From NCBI RefSeq assembly GCF_025966695.1, contig NZ_JAOEIY010000007.1:76918-140917 (forward strand): a stretch of 64,000 nt of DNA, given 5' to 3'. The DNA comes from Stutzerimonas sp. S1 (lineage in GTDB: Bacteria; Pseudomonadota; Gammaproteobacteria; Pseudomonadales; Pseudomonadaceae). The position numbers were made by a program, and so were the translations under genes. Every line of letters starts with the position of its first letter. Position 1 is the stretch's first letter. The notes beneath the pieces were generated by a model. The model was not told the DNA's origin and did not search any database. It saw only the letters and a list, made by a program, of their open reading frames with translations. Of this stretch, positions 53,152-63,648 are shown one piece after another.

Positions 53152-53922
53152 TCACTCTTCGATCAGCATGTTGCGGGCGCGGCTGTAGACGTAGCGTACT
53201 TTCTCGTATTCGAACGGTGAGTTGAGCTGTCCGTAACGGAAGTCGGTGGTGTAGCGCATATCCACCATGCGCAGCGCGGTCAGACCGAACTGGCCGCCGC
53301 TGGCCTCGGCATAGCCGAAATAGTCCACCTGCCGTTCGATCGTGAAGTCCGCTGCCAGGCCGGCGGTGTCGCGCAGGTTCGACGGACCGAGAGCCGGCAG
53401 GATCAGGTAAGGTCCACTCGGCACGCCGTAGTAGCCCAGGGTCTGGCCGAAGTCCTCCGGTTGGCGTTGCAGGCCCATGCGGGTCGCCGGGTCCCAGATG
53501 CCGGCGACACCGATGATGGTGTTGAACAGAAAGCGCGCCGTGGCATTCATTGCCCGCTCGCCCTTCAGCTGCAGCACGCTGTTGGCCAGGGTCGGCAGCT
53601 CGCCCAGATTGCTGAAGAAGTTGCTCACCCCGGTCCGCACCAGCCGCGGCGTCACGAAGACGTAGCCGCGCACCGCCGGCAACATCACCCATTGGTCTAG
53701 CCGGTAGTTGAAGTGATACATGCGGCGGTTGAACGATTCGAACGGGTCATACACGTCCAGCGCCTTGAACGTCGCACGCTCGAACTCGCGCTGATCCAGT
53801 CCCGGGTTGAACTCGAGGTCGCGCAGCGGGCGGGTGAAGCCGTCCTCGTCGACAGCCGGTGTCTCGCCCCAGACCAAGGAACTGGCCAGTAGCAGTGGCA
53901 GCAGTAGAAAAGACCTACCCAC
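53152..53922 (-). CDS. mlaA: MlaA (VacJ) outer-membrane phospholipid-transport protein
   Basis: A 256-residue protein of the MlaA family: DPFESFNRRMYHFNYRLDQW, then PRLVRTGVSNFFSNLGELPT, GPSNLRDTAGLAAD and the helical end. It takes phospholipids from the outer leaflet. GTG 53922 gives a signal peptide ending SLVWG and GGAG 9 bp upstream, but there is no lipobox cysteine, unlike E. coli MlaA. It overlaps the hydrolase gene by 8 bp. Confidence 0.9.
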   Translation of the reverse strand: MGRSFLLLPLLLASSLVWGETPAVDEDGFTRPLRDLEFNPGLDQREFERATFKALDVYDPFESFNRRMYHFNYRLDQWVMLPAVRGYVFVTPRLVRTGVSNFFSNLGELPTLANSVLQLKGERAMNATARFLFNTIIGVAGIWDPATRMGLQRQPEDFGQTLGYYGVPSGPYLILPALGPSNLRDTAGLAADFTIERQVDYFGYAEASGGQFGLTALRMVDMRYTTDFRYGQLNSPFEYEKVRYVYSRARNMLIEE

Positions 53923-55207
53923 GGAAGAACTCCAGCATCTGTTCGGTGTTGACTCGATAGTTGAGGTTGCCGCAATGGCCGCCACGGGGGTAAAGCGTCA
54001 GGCGTTCGCCGAAGGTGCGGCGCAGGAAGCCGATATCGCCGGGGCCGAGAATCAGGTCGTCGGCATTGTGCATCACGGCGATCTTGCTGCTCTGGCGCAG
54101 ATAGTCTTCGAGGGCGTAGAGGCTGACCTCCTGAATCATCTGCGCGAGGCTGCCGCCGTCGTACTGCGCGCGCCACATCGGAATCAGCTGTTCGGTGATG
54201 TAGCAGTCGAAGTTGCACAGCAACGCGCGCTTGAAGAACGGCTCCAGGCTGGTGCCCTCGTTGATCGGATACTTCGGTGGGATGATCAGGCCGCGGCGAT
54301 TGATCAGGTCGGAGGTGAAGGTGATGTCTGCCGCAGCGAAGCGGAACACCGAGCCGATCAGCATCGCCATCTGCTCGTCGCTGAGCCGCAGCGACGACTG
54401 CTGGAAGTCGAAGAGCATGGCGTCATCGAAATCGATGTAGCCCTTGTGCCGGTAATAGCGGGTCAGCTTGGCCAGCACGACTTCATAGAAGGTGGTGTGA
54501 TTGTCGATGCCTTCGACGCGGGTCTGCACCAGCTTGTCCAGGTTGCTGATCGAGGTATACAGGTTGACCGGCGGGTTGAGCAGCAGTACGCGCTTGAAGT
54601 CGAAACTATGCCGTGTCTCATCGAGCTGACTGACGAATGCTGCATGCAGTGCGCCAAGGCTATAGCCGACAAGGTGGAATTCGGTCACTGGCAGTTTGTG
54701 CTGTTGGGCGCGTACGGCCTGCATGACTCGGTAAAGGTCCTTGGCATCGTCCTGGCTGAGCCCGGGAGTAGCGTAGCGCGACGCGGCGGCCATGAAGTCG
54801 TAACTGGTGGGCGAGGAGAGCTGTACGACGTGATAGCCGGCGCCATAGAACAGCCGCTTAAGAGCCTCGGTCTTGCCGTTGCTGTAGTGCGCGCCAGTGC
54901 CGGAGAGGATGAAGATCAGCGGAGCCGGCCCGCTCTGGCGCGCCAGTCGATAGCCCAGCCGTTTGACTGGCCAGAAGTTGTCCGGCAGCGTGAACTCACG
55001 CTCCGGGCGCAGGCGCAGGCTGTAGTCGGCCTGGTCGATATCGTCGTCAGACGGCACCTCGGCTCGCAGCTCCAGCGGGGTGGTGGCGATGGTGGCCTCG
55101 AATGGATTGTCCAGCGGGAAGCCATATTCGGCGGCGGTGAGATCGGCGGCCTGCGCCGGGAGCACGGCGATGGCCAGCAGGGCGATCAGGTGCAACAGCT
55201 GCGGCAT
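53915..55207 (-). CDS. Exported alpha/beta hydrolase
   Basis: A 430-residue protein with a signal peptide (LLHLIALLAIAVLPAQAAD). Alpha/beta-hydrolase fold: nucleophile Ser in LVGYSLGALH (about residue 190), candidate Asp in HNADDLILG (about 390) and His in GGHCGNLN (about 413). LIFILSGTGAHYSNGKTE forms the oxyanion region. Translationally coupled to mlaA, so a lipase- or phospholipase-like role at the envelope is plausible. Confidence 0.82.
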   Translation of the reverse strand: MPQLLHLIALLAIAVLPAQAADLTAAEYGFPLDNPFEATIATTPLELRAEVPSDDDIDQADYSLRLRPEREFTLPDNFWPVKRLGYRLARQSGPAPLIFILSGTGAHYSNGKTEALKRLFYGAGYHVVQLSSPTSYDFMAAASRYATPGLSQDDAKDLYRVMQAVRAQQHKLPVTEFHLVGYSLGALHAAFVSQLDETRHSFDFKRVLLLNPPVNLYTSISNLDKLVQTRVEGIDNHTTFYEVVLAKLTRYYRHKGYIDFDDAMLFDFQQSSLRLSDEQMAMLIGSVFRFAAADITFTSDLINRRGLIIPPKYPINEGTSLEPFFKRALLCNFDCYITEQLIPMWRAQYDGGSLAQMIQEVSLYALEDYLRQSSKIAVMHNADDLILGPGDIGFLRRTFGERLTLYPRGGHCGNLNYRVNTEQMLEFFRG

Positions 55208-55692
55208 GAATAACTCTCCAGAAACGGGCCTGCGAGGCCAGCAAGTAATGCGTAGTCGAGCTGTGCAGCCCTTCCTTGCGCGTGTGTCCGCGGCTAGCCG
55301 TTTCGTACGGACACTGGCTCAGACAAGTGTGCGGTGAATTTGTTAGAGCATAACTGCTGGCAGTGTGCTGCATTGCGCCCGTGATGCGACTTTTGCTGCG
55401 GCTGTTGGTATACGCGCCGCATGAGCAGAATTCTCTTTGATCGGTCACGCGTGAGCCTTCCAACCGACCGGTGGAAGGCCGCCTTTCAGCGCTAAGCAGA
55501 TTACGTTCCCGAAAGCCCAGAAACCGCGCGGAATATGGCTTACAGGATGTTTCAAGGGGCTGCGCGCCCTCTATCTCGCTAGTTTGCGCAAACCGCAGCC
55601 AGACTAAAGTCGGGTGGTAATGGCGAGCTTCGGCCCTAAAGTAGCCGCCTGGCCGCCACTGGGTGGTCCGAGATCGTGTGGAGACAATCCCA
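55208..55692. other. Promoter region between hydrolase and DUF485-actP
   Basis: 485 bp with no convincing gene. Two CTAAAGT words 32 bp apart (55604, 55636) lie just before the DUF485 gene and may be activator half-sites, as often seen upstream of acetate genes. TTTGCGCAAA (about 55583) is a perfect palindrome. No sigma-54 match is clear. Confidence 0.45.
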
Positions 55693-56007
55693 ATGCACAA
55701 TGAAAATGTTTACCGGCAGATCAATGCCGACCCACGTTTCCAAGAGCTGGTTGCCAAGCGCGGACGTTTCGCCTGGATCCTCGCTATCGTCATGCTGGCG
55801 GCCTACTTCGCCTTCATTCTGGTGGTTGCTTTCGATCCGCAACTGCTGGGCACGCCGCTGAGCTCCGGCTCCGTGACCACCTGGGGAATTCCAGCGGGTC
55901 TGGGTCTGATCTTCCTGTCCTTCGCTCTTACCGGAGTCTACGTGCAACGCGCCAACGGCGAGTTCGACCGCATGACCCAGGAAATCCTCAAAGAGGCCCA
56001 GAAGTAA
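55693..56007 (+). CDS. DUF485 inner-membrane protein
   Basis: A 104-residue protein with two membrane helices (about 30-50, [20 protein letters not shown], and 66-86, [20 protein letters not shown]). This is the DUF485/YjcH partner of ActP. Stop and actP start overlap (TAATG). Confidence 0.93.
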   Translation: MHNENVYRQINADPRFQELVAKRGRFAWILAIVMLAAYFAFILVVAFDPQLLGTPLSSGSVTTWGIPAGLGLIFLSFALTGVYVQRANGEFDRMTQEILKEAQK

Positions 56008-57662
56008 TGTTCGCTCGTGCTCTGATGGCTGCCGCACTTCTGGCAGCATCCCCGGCGCTGTTCGCCGACGCCCTGACTGGCGAAGTCCAGAAGCAGGCGA
56101 CCAACTGGACCGCAATCAGCATGTTCGTGGTTTTCATCATCTTCACGATGGGGATCACCAAGTGGGCGGCCAAGCGTAATACCTCCACCGCCGATTACTA
56201 CACCGCCGGCGGCAGCATCACCGGCTTCCAGAACGGTCTGGCGATCGCTGGCGACTTCATGTCCGCCGCCTCGTTCCTCGGTATTTCCGCGCTGGTGTTC
56301 ACCAGCGGTTACGACGGCCTGATCTACTCGATCGGCTTCCTCGTTGGTTGGCCGATCATCCTGTTCCTGATGGCCGAACGCCTGCGCAACCTGGGCAAGT
56401 TCACCTTCTCCGACGTGGCGTCCTACCGCCTTGGTCAGACCCAGATCCGCATTCTGTCGGCCTTCGGTTCGCTGATCGTGGTCGCCTTCTACCTGATCGC
56501 GCAGATGGTCGGTGCCGGCAAGCTGATCCAGCTGCTGTTCGGTCTGGACTACCTCGTGGCCGTGGTGATGGTCGGTGTGCTGATGGTGATGTACGTGATG
56601 TTCGGCGGCATGCTGGCGACCACCTGGGTGCAGATCATCAAGGCCGTGCTGCTGCTCTCCGGCGCCACCTTCATGGCGGTCATGGTGATGTACAACGTCG
56701 GTTTCGATTTCAGCCGTCTGTTCGCCGAAGCAGTTGCCCTGCATCCCAAGGAGCAGGCCATCATGAGCCCGGGCGGCCTGGTGTCCGATCCCATCTCCGC
56801 GATCTCACTGGGTCTGGCGCTGATGTTCGGTACCGCCGGTCTGCCGCACATCCTGATGCGCTTCTTCACCGTGGGTGACGCCAAGGAAGCACGCAAGAGC
56901 GTGTTCTATGCGACCGGCTTCATCGGCTACTTCTACATCCTGACCTTCATCATCGGCTTCGGCGCGATCCTGCTGGTCAGCACCAATCCGGAGTTCAAGG
57001 ACGCTGCGGGCGCCATCGTCGGTGGCACCAACATGGTAGCGATCCATCTGGCCAAGGCCGTGGGCGGCAACTTCTTCCTCGGCTTCATCTCCGCCGTGGC
57101 CTTCGCCACCATCCTCGCGGTGGTTGCCGGTCTGGCGCTGGCCGGTGCTTCGGCTGTGGCCCATGACCTTTATGCCTGCGTGATCAAGAAGGGCAAGGCC
57201 AAGGAAGAGGACGAGATGAAGGTCACCAAGCGCACCACTCTGGCGCTGGGTGTGCTGGCCATCCTGCTGGGTATCGCCTTCGAGAAGCAGAACATCGCCT
57301 TCATGGTGGGTCTGGCCTTCTCCGTGGCGGCGAGCTGCAACTTCCCGATCCTGTTCCTCTCCATGTACTGGAAGAACCTGACCACCCGCGGCGCCCTGAT
57401 CGGCGGTGCGATGGGTCTGATCACCGCGTTGCTGCTGACCATCCTCAGCCCCACCGTGTGGGTCGACGTGCTGCACTTCGAGCAGGCGATCTTCCCGTAC
57501 AAGTACCCGGCGCTGTTTGCCATGCTCGCGTCCTTCTTCGGTCTGTGGTTCTTCTCGATCACCGACAAGTCGAAGGCTGCTTCCGAAGAGCGCGCGCGCT
57601 TCTTCCCGCAGTTCGTGCGTTCGCAGACCGGTCTGGGTGCGACTGGTGCAGTCGCTCACTGA
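56007..57662 (+). CDS. actP: ActP cation/acetate symporter
   Basis: A 551-residue sodium/solute symporter with about 13 helices. A signal-like first segment is followed by [34 protein letters not shown], and [20 protein letters not shown]. It takes up acetate and other short carboxylates. Coupled to DUF485; a strong terminator follows. Confidence 0.95.
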   Translation: MFARALMAAALLAASPALFADALTGEVQKQATNWTAISMFVVFIIFTMGITKWAAKRNTSTADYYTAGGSITGFQNGLAIAGDFMSAASFLGISALVFTSGYDGLIYSIGFLVGWPIILFLMAERLRNLGKFTFSDVASYRLGQTQIRILSAFGSLIVVAFYLIAQMVGAGKLIQLLFGLDYLVAVVMVGVLMVMYVMFGGMLATTWVQIIKAVLLLSGATFMAVMVMYNVGFDFSRLFAEAVALHPKEQAIMSPGGLVSDPISAISLGLALMFGTAGLPHILMRFFTVGDAKEARKSVFYATGFIGYFYILTFIIGFGAILLVSTNPEFKDAAGAIVGGTNMVAIHLAKAVGGNFFLGFISAVAFATILAVVAGLALAGASAVAHDLYACVIKKGKAKEEDEMKVTKRTTLALGVLAILLGIAFEKQNIAFMVGLAFSVAASCNFPILFLSMYWKNLTTRGALIGGAMGLITALLLTILSPTVWVDVLHFEQAIFPYKYPALFAMLASFFGLWFFSITDKSKAASEERARFFPQFVRSQTGLGATGAVAH

Positions 57663-57683
57663 CAGCGGATGCTGATGTGAGGA

Positions 57684-57711
57684 AGGGCAGCCTGCGGGCT
57701 GCCCTTTTTTG
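57684..57711 (+). terminator. Terminator after actP
   Basis: AGGGCAGCC-TGC-GGGCTGCCCT followed by TTTTTT. Confidence 0.92.
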
Positions 57712-57851
57712 TGCAGCGTGAAAATCCGTATGCCTGCCTGTCGCGCCGACGCAGCGGTTTGCCATCGTCATTCAGCGCCCTGATGGATGCCGGGCGGCCG
57801 CCGGCCTTTCGCTAGACTCGCTGCCACTACCGGAACAACAGAGGCAGCAAG

Positions 57852-58661
57852 ATGAATCACAACCGCATGATGATCACTGGGGCAGGCTCCGGGCTGGGCC
57901 GCGAGATCGCGCTGCGCTGGGCGCGCGATGGCTGGCAGCTGGCGCTGTCCGATGTCAACGAGACGGGGCTGGCGGAAACCCTGCAGCTGGTCCGCGCAGC
58001 CGGCGGTGACGGCTTCACCCAGCGCTGCGACGTGCGCGATTACAGCCAGTTGATTGCGCTCGCGCAGGCTTGTGAGGAAAAACTCGGCGGCATCGACGTC
58101 GTGGTGAACAACGCCGGGGTGGCCTCGGGCGGCTTCTTCGACGAGTTGTCGCTGGAGGACTGGGACTGGCAGATCGCGATCAACCTGATGGGTGTGGTCA
58201 AGGGCTGCAAGGCCTTCCTGCCGCTGGTGCAGAAGAGTCGCGGCAAGATCATCAATATCGCCTCCATGGCCGCGCTCATGCAGGCGCCGGGCATGAGCAA
58301 CTACAACGTGGCCAAGGCCGGTGTCGTGGCGCTGTCGGAGAGCCTGCTGGTGGAGCTGCGCCAGCAGGAGATTGGCGTGCACGTGGTCTGCCCGTCGTTC
58401 TTCCAGACCAATCTGCTTGACTCCTTCCGCGGCCCGACGCCGAACATGAAGGAGCAGGTGGCCAAACTGCTGGCCGGTTCGCCGATCACGGCCACCGATA
58501 TCGCCGAGTACATCCACCAGGAGGTCGCCAAGGGCACCTTCATGATCCTGCCGCACGAGGAAGGGCGGATGGCCTGGAAGGTGAAGCAGCAGAACCCGCA
58601 GGCGATCTATGACGAGATGGCGATGCTCGCCGAAAAGAAACGCAGCAAGGGCAAAAGCTGA
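57852..58661 (+). CDS. Short-chain dehydrogenase/reductase
   Basis: A 269-residue SDR: cofactor loop TGAGSGLGREIA, NNAGVASGG, catalytic Ser in INIASMAALMQAPGMSNYNV-AKAG with Tyr-x3-Lys (YNVAK). Substrate unknown. GAGGCAGCAAG precedes ATG. Confidence 0.9.
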   Translation: MNHNRMMITGAGSGLGREIALRWARDGWQLALSDVNETGLAETLQLVRAAGGDGFTQRCDVRDYSQLIALAQACEEKLGGIDVVVNNAGVASGGFFDELSLEDWDWQIAINLMGVVKGCKAFLPLVQKSRGKIINIASMAALMQAPGMSNYNVAKAGVVALSESLLVELRQQEIGVHVVCPSFFQTNLLDSFRGPTPNMKEQVAKLLAGSPITATDIAEYIHQEVAKGTFMILPHEEGRMAWKVKQQNPQAIYDEMAMLAEKKRSKGKS

Positions 58662-58746
58662 CCGAATGGTCGGTCAAGCTTGTCGGCGTACCGGCGCACG
58701 GGTAGGGTTGCCGGTCCGGCGCTTGCCCTGACTGGTTGGTCTCGTT

Positions 58747-59895
58747 GTGCAAATCCCCTCACGTTGGTTGTTGATGACGGCGCTGGTGCTGGCCGCCATC
58801 AACCTGCGGCCTGGTATCACCTCGTTCGCGCCGCTGATCGAGCGGATCGCCGTCGAATTGCAGCTCAGCCGCGGGGTGATCAGCCTGACCACCGCGCTGC
58901 CGGTGCTGCTGATGGGGCTGCTGGCGCCGCTGGCACCGCGTCTGGCGCTACGCTTCGGACTGGAGCGCAGCATCGCGCTGTGCCTCGGGCTGATCGCCCT
59001 GGCGCTGCTGCTGCGTCTGTTCGGTGAGCAGGCGCCACTGCTGATTCTCACCGCCGGCCTGGTGGGTGCTGGCATAGCGCTGGCCGGGCCGTTGCTGTCC
59101 GGCTTCATCAAGCGCCACTTTCTCGAGCGGATCGGCCAGACGGCGGCGTGGTATTCGCTGAGCATGGCGGTTGGCGGCACCCTAGGGGTGGTGTTGACGG
59201 CACCGGCAACTGAACTGTTCGAGCAGCGTTGGACCTGGGGGCTGGCGCTGTGGGCGTTGCCTGCATTTGCCGCGCTGGCGCTCTGGTGGCGCCTGCCGAG
59301 TCCGCCGGAAACAGCCCCGGAGCAACGGGCGGGGCTGCCGTGGCGTGAACCGCGCGCCTGGCTGATCAGCCTGTATTTCGCTCTGCAGGCGGGCCTGTTC
59401 TATGCGCTGGCGACCTGGCTGGTAGCGCGTTATCACGAGGCTGGATTCAGCCTGCTGCACAGCAACGGCTTCTTCAGCGGCTTCATGCTGATCGGCCTGC
59501 CGAGCGCCTTCGTCGCGCCCTGGCTGGCGCAGCGTTTCGGTCGGCGACACCTGCTGATGGCCGGCTGCGGTGTGCTGGCGACACTCTGCCTGGCCATCAT
59601 CGCACTGGTGCCGCAGTGGCAGCCGCTGTTGGTCTGCATGCTACTCGGTGTTGCGCTCAACGCGACTTTCTCGCTGGCGATGGTGTTGCCGATGTACGAG
59701 GCGCACACGCCGCTGGCGGTCAGTCGGCTCACGGCGATGATGCTCTGCACCGGATACAGCCTGGCCTGTCTGACGCCGGTACTGGCCGGGCTGGGACGTG
59801 ATCTGGCCGGTGACTACCGCTTGCCGTTCCTGGTGCTGGCTGCTATGGCTGCGGCCATGTCGCTGCTGGCGACGCGCCTGGGCCCGCGGCGCTAG
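58747..59895 (+). CDS. MFS transporter, CynX/NimT type
   Basis: A 382-residue twelve-helix carrier. The start ALVLAAINLRPGITSFAPLI and GVISLTTALPVLLMGLLAP are typical of the CynX/NimT group. GTG start; the site is weak. It may export or import small anions or drugs; the substrate is unknown. Confidence 0.88.
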   Translation: MQIPSRWLLMTALVLAAINLRPGITSFAPLIERIAVELQLSRGVISLTTALPVLLMGLLAPLAPRLALRFGLERSIALCLGLIALALLLRLFGEQAPLLILTAGLVGAGIALAGPLLSGFIKRHFLERIGQTAAWYSLSMAVGGTLGVVLTAPATELFEQRWTWGLALWALPAFAALALWWRLPSPPETAPEQRAGLPWREPRAWLISLYFALQAGLFYALATWLVARYHEAGFSLLHSNGFFSGFMLIGLPSAFVAPWLAQRFGRRHLLMAGCGVLATLCLAIIALVPQWQPLLVCMLLGVALNATFSLAMVLPMYEAHTPLAVSRLTAMMLCTGYSLACLTPVLAGLGRDLAGDYRLPFLVLAAMAAAMSLLATRLGPRR

Positions 59896-60005
59896 GCACG
59901 TCGGCTGTGCGCGGTTTCAACTCCTGGCACGGTGCGGGTGACCGCCTCGACGCTCTGTGCTAGAAAGCTCGCCGTCTCTCTAGCCCGCTGCATCGGAGTA
60001 ATCGC

Positions 60006-60434
60006 GTGGAGTCCGAATCCATCGTCTATGGCTGCATCCGTGATTGGCCGTCGACTGATCCCGAGCAATGCCTGCGGCGCCGCGCAAGCAACCGCAAGGT
60101 GCTGCGGGCGCTGCCGCAGGGCGAAGCCTGGCCGTTCATCGGCCGCGAGATGTTCTCTTATTGCAGCGAAGCAGAGCAGGGCCTGTACCAGACCCAGGTG
60201 ATCCACTTCGGCGCCAGCTATCGGGCGGTGGAATACGAGTGGGCGCTGTGGGTCCAGCATTTCGAGGCGCTGCTCAAACAGCTTTACTGGAGCAGTGCGG
60301 TAGTCCACCTGGAAACCGAACTCAGCGGCGCCCACACCTTTCGCTGGGAAACCGAAACCGGCACCCACAGTCCGCAGCAGAGCGATCTGCGCCTGCGCTG
60401 CGCCTGGGAGCGCGAAAGCTCACTGTTCAGCTGA
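60006..60434 (+). CDS. Unknown protein
   Basis: A 142-residue soluble protein (SIVYGCIRDWPSTDPEQCLR, FSYCSEAEQGLYQTQVIHFG, SGAHTFRWETETGTHSP). GTG start. It is conserved-looking in composition, but I recognise no family. Convergent with yheU. Confidence 0.7.
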   Translation: MESESIVYGCIRDWPSTDPEQCLRRRASNRKVLRALPQGEAWPFIGREMFSYCSEAEQGLYQTQVIHFGASYRAVEYEWALWVQHFEALLKQLYWSSAVVHLETELSGAHTFRWETETGTHSPQQSDLRLRCAWERESSLFS

Positions 60435-60449
60435 GTTCGGTCTGCGTAG

Positions 60450-60677
60450 TCAGTCGAGCCATTGGCGCGGCACTTCGTGCCGCAACGCCAGCTGACACTG
60501 CTGGCTGTCGGCATCGAACACGATCACCGCTTCGCCTTTGTCCAGCGCCCGGCGCACCCGTTCGACGCGGGTCGCCAGCGGTGTCTCGTCACCATTGTCG
60601 GTACCGTCGCGGGTGACGAAGTCCTCGATGAGGCGGGTGAGGGTGTCCGGTTCGAGCAGGTCGTGGGGGATGAGCAT
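60450..60677 (-). CDS. YheU family protein (UPF0270)
   Basis: A 75-residue protein with the YheU pattern: LIPHDLLEPDTLTRLIEDFV-TRDGTD and VIVFDADSQQCQLALRHE. Function unknown. Follows the hybrid kinase by 10 bp. Confidence 0.88.
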   Translation of the reverse strand: MLIPHDLLEPDTLTRLIEDFVTRDGTDNGDETPLATRVERVRRALDKGEAVIVFDADSQQCQLALRHEVPRQWLD

Positions 60678-60687
60678 TGCGGTCGGG

Positions 60688-63456
60688 TCAGAGGCTGCGA
60701 TCCGGCGATTCTACCGGGGCGGGGCGCTCGTCGTGCAGATAGCTGTCGAGGCAGGCGTACAGCTGCTGACTCTCCAGCGGTTTGCCGATGAACTCGTCCA
60801 TGCCGGCCGCGGCGCCCTGCTGACGATGGTCGGCGAGCACGTGGGCGGTGACGGCGATGATCGGCACCGCCGGCCAGCGCCACTCGGCCTCCAAGGTGCG
60901 GATCTGGCGGCTGGCTTCGAAACCGTCGACTTCGGGCATCTCGCAGTCCATCAGGATCAGGCGGATCGAGCGCGGGTCGCGGCGGTAGATATCCACTGCC
61001 TGGCGGCCGTTATCGGCGAGCTGCACGGCATAACCACGCTTTTTCAGCAGGCCGCTGACCACCATCTGGTTCACCGGATTGTCTTCGGCGACCAGAATGC
61101 ACGGCGCGCCGGCGGCCCGGTCGCCGTGAGGCCGCGTGTCCGCGGCTGCGGGTGCGTCCTGGTACAACGCCAGCAGCGCATCGCGTAGCGACGCGCTCTG
61201 CAGTGGCAGCGGCAGGCTGGCCAGGCGCAGGGACGGCATGGCCGGCGGATGCTCGTGGAGCGGCGGATAGAGCAGCAGCACGCGTTGGTTGTTTTCCAGT
61301 TGCGGCATCAGTTGTTCCAGCCACTGGCTCGGGGTGCCTGGCCAGGGCGCCAGCAGCACCAGCAGGGGCGGTGCGGTGAAATCGCTCAGATAGTCGATCA
61401 GCCGCTCCGGGTCCAGACAGCGTTCGGTGCGCATGCCCCAGCGTCGCAGCAGCTGGCCGAGGGCGTCCAGCGCATTGCCGTCGAGCGAGGCGAGCAGCGC
61501 CGGGCGTCCTGCCAGCAGAACGATCATCGGATCGTCATCCTGGTCGGTGGCCCGCAGCGGGATTTCGAAGCTGAAGCGGCTGCCGCGCCCCGGCGTACTC
61601 TGTACCTCGATACGTCCCTGCATCATCTCCACCAGCTCTTTGCTGATCGCCAGCCCCAGGCCGCTGCCGCCATAGCGGCGGGTGGTACTGGAGTCGCCTT
61701 GAGAGAAGGATTCAAACAGGTGCGCGAGCACTTCTGCGCGCATGCCGATGCCACTGTCGCTGACGCAGAACAGCAGGCGTGGCGTGTCGTCCGCACCCTG
61801 GGTGCAGGCGACTTCCAGGCGCACGTATCCCTGCTCGGTGAATTTCAGCGCATTGCTCAGCAGGTTCATGAGGATCTGCTTGAGCCGAGTCGGATCGCCG
61901 TGCACTCGGCGTGGCACGTGGGGTTCGAGGCCGACGTGCAGACTCAGCTGCTTCTCCAGCGCCTGCGCGGTGAACAGGCTGATGGTTTCGGAGATCAGCG
62001 CCTCGAGGTCGAACTCTATGTCCTCCAGGCTGAGCTTGCCCGAGCCGATGCGGGCGTAGTCGAGGATGTCGTTGATCACCGTCATCAGGGAGTTGCCGGA
62101 ACTGGTGATGGTGTCCAGATAGAAGCGCTGGTTGCGATCCAGCGGCGTCTCGCGCAGCAGTTGCAACATGCCTAGCACACCGTTTAGCGGCGTGCGGATC
62201 TCGTGACTCATCTTGGCGAGGAAACGGCTCTTGGCCTCGTTTTCGCTGTGCGCCTGTTCGGCGGCCTGGCGGGAGCGGAAGCCTTCCTCCTTGAGTCGGT
62301 TGATGCGATCGGCCAGCCCCAGTGACAGGGTGATCAGCTCGAAGGACACGGCGGCCTTGACCACCGAGGCGCCATACAGCCCGAGCAGCTCGAAACCCAG
62401 CGAGCCGGCTGTGACGATGACGAAGGACGCCAGCAGTACGCCCCAGGCGAGGGTGTAGTAGAGCCCGTAGCGAACACCGTGGCGCCAGACGAAGGCGCCG
62501 GTCGCCAGCAGACCGATGGAGGTGATGATCACTGTGATGCTGGCGAGGATGCTCCAGACATGCATGCTCAGCACTGCGCAGGAAGCGAAGCTGGCGAGCG
62601 CCGCCAGCAGGGCCAGACGCAACCCGCGGTCCAGTCGTGGGAAGTGTTCGCGGGTATGCAGGAAGTGTCGGCTGAACTGGATCGCCACCAGGCAGTGGCT
62701 GAACATCAGTGCGTACACGCCGACCGACGATAGCGCGCCGTTGTCGGCCAGCCATTTGACCAGCATGCCGTCGAACGCGAGGGCGAACAGACCAACATTG
62801 AGGTTGTAGATCAGGTACCAGAAATAGGCCGGTTCGCGCAGCGAGGCGAACAGGAACAGGTTGTAGCAGAACATCGCGAACAGCACGCCGTAGAACGCCC
62901 CGCTGAACCCGAGCAGTTCCTCCTGAGCGGCGGCGCTGGCGGCGTAACTGCTGAAGTACAGCGGCACGTAGAGCGTGCTGCTGGTTTTCAGGCGCAACAG
63001 CAGCGTCGTGTCGCCGGCTGCCAGCTCGACCGGGAACCAGAAGTCGGCGACCTTTACCGGCCGCTGGCTGAACGGATAACTGTCACCCGATAGCTGGCGA
63101 CTCAGGCTGCCGTCCGGGTGGCGCAGGTAGAGTTCGATGTGGTCGAGCAGCGGATAGTTGATCTCGATGAAACCGCCGAGCGCTTCGGCCAGACGGTTGT
63201 CCAGTTGCACCCGCAACCACCAGGTCGAATCGTTCTTGCCCTTGTTGACGTGGCGGCCGGTCAGGCGCTGAAAGCGCTCTTCCGGCAGCGTAAGCACCTC
63301 GTCGACGCTCAATTCGCCGTTCGGGTCTTCCAGATAATAGGTGTGGCTACCGAGCGCCTGGCGCGCGTCGGTCGATTCCAGCGCGGCAGGCACGAATGCC
63401 CAGGCCTGGGCCGACAGGCAGTAGAGCAGAATCGCCAGGCAGAGACGCGGCAACAT
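60688..63456 (-). CDS. Hybrid sensor histidine kinase, 7TMR-DISM type
   Basis: A 922-residue sensor. Signal peptide ([17 protein letters not shown]), extracellular 7TMR-DISMED2 domain (about 25-160), seven-helix DISM_7TM domain (about 180-380), a short coiled linker, HisKA with [11 protein letters not shown], HATPase with GSGLGLAIS, a degenerate receiver-like region without a clear phospho-Asp (about 655-780), and a true receiver with [15 protein letters not shown] 63456 gives the signal peptide. It probably signals to a histidine phosphotransferase elsewhere; the ligand is unknown. Confidence 0.92.
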   Translation of the reverse strand: MLPRLCLAILLYCLSAQAWAFVPAALESTDARQALGSHTYYLEDPNGELSVDEVLTLPEERFQRLTGRHVNKGKNDSTWWLRVQLDNRLAEALGGFIEINYPLLDHIELYLRHPDGSLSRQLSGDSYPFSQRPVKVADFWFPVELAAGDTTLLLRLKTSSTLYVPLYFSSYAASAAAQEELLGFSGAFYGVLFAMFCYNLFLFASLREPAYFWYLIYNLNVGLFALAFDGMLVKWLADNGALSSVGVYALMFSHCLVAIQFSRHFLHTREHFPRLDRGLRLALLAALASFASCAVLSMHVWSILASITVIITSIGLLATGAFVWRHGVRYGLYYTLAWGVLLASFVIVTAGSLGFELLGLYGASVVKAAVSFELITLSLGLADRINRLKEEGFRSRQAAEQAHSENEAKSRFLAKMSHEIRTPLNGVLGMLQLLRETPLDRNQRFYLDTITSSGNSLMTVINDILDYARIGSGKLSLEDIEFDLEALISETISLFTAQALEKQLSLHVGLEPHVPRRVHGDPTRLKQILMNLLSNALKFTEQGYVRLEVACTQGADDTPRLLFCVSDSGIGMRAEVLAHLFESFSQGDSSTTRRYGGSGLGLAISKELVEMMQGRIEVQSTPGRGSRFSFEIPLRATDQDDDPMIVLLAGRPALLASLDGNALDALGQLLRRWGMRTERCLDPERLIDYLSDFTAPPLLVLLAPWPGTPSQWLEQLMPQLENNQRVLLLYPPLHEHPPAMPSLRLASLPLPLQSASLRDALLALYQDAPAAADTRPHGDRAAGAPCILVAEDNPVNQMVVSGLLKKRGYAVQLADNGRQAVDIYRRDPRSIRLILMDCEMPEVDGFEASRQIRTLEAEWRWPAVPIIAVTAHVLADHRQQGAAAGMDEFIGKPLESQQLYACLDSYLHDERPAPVESPDRSL

Positions 63457-63648
63457 GGTCGGGTTCCGGGAGCAGTGCAGCAGAAAAAGCTGAAAGGCGG
63501 TCAACAGGTCGGGGAGCGTTTCTGGGTTCCTTCCCCAAAGGCCCTGGCTCGGGCCATCCATTGTGCCGCGCGGTTGCGGCGCTATCTTTGCCTAGGTACA
63601 ACGCGGGCGGCAACCCTGGCTTCGCCGAAGCTGGGAAGCCGTCACGCG

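Noticed and set aside
53807-55213. 468-codon plus-strand frame across mlaA and the hydrolase
   Set aside because: Antisense to two genes with clear domains; Val/Gln/Arg-rich composition typical of shadows.
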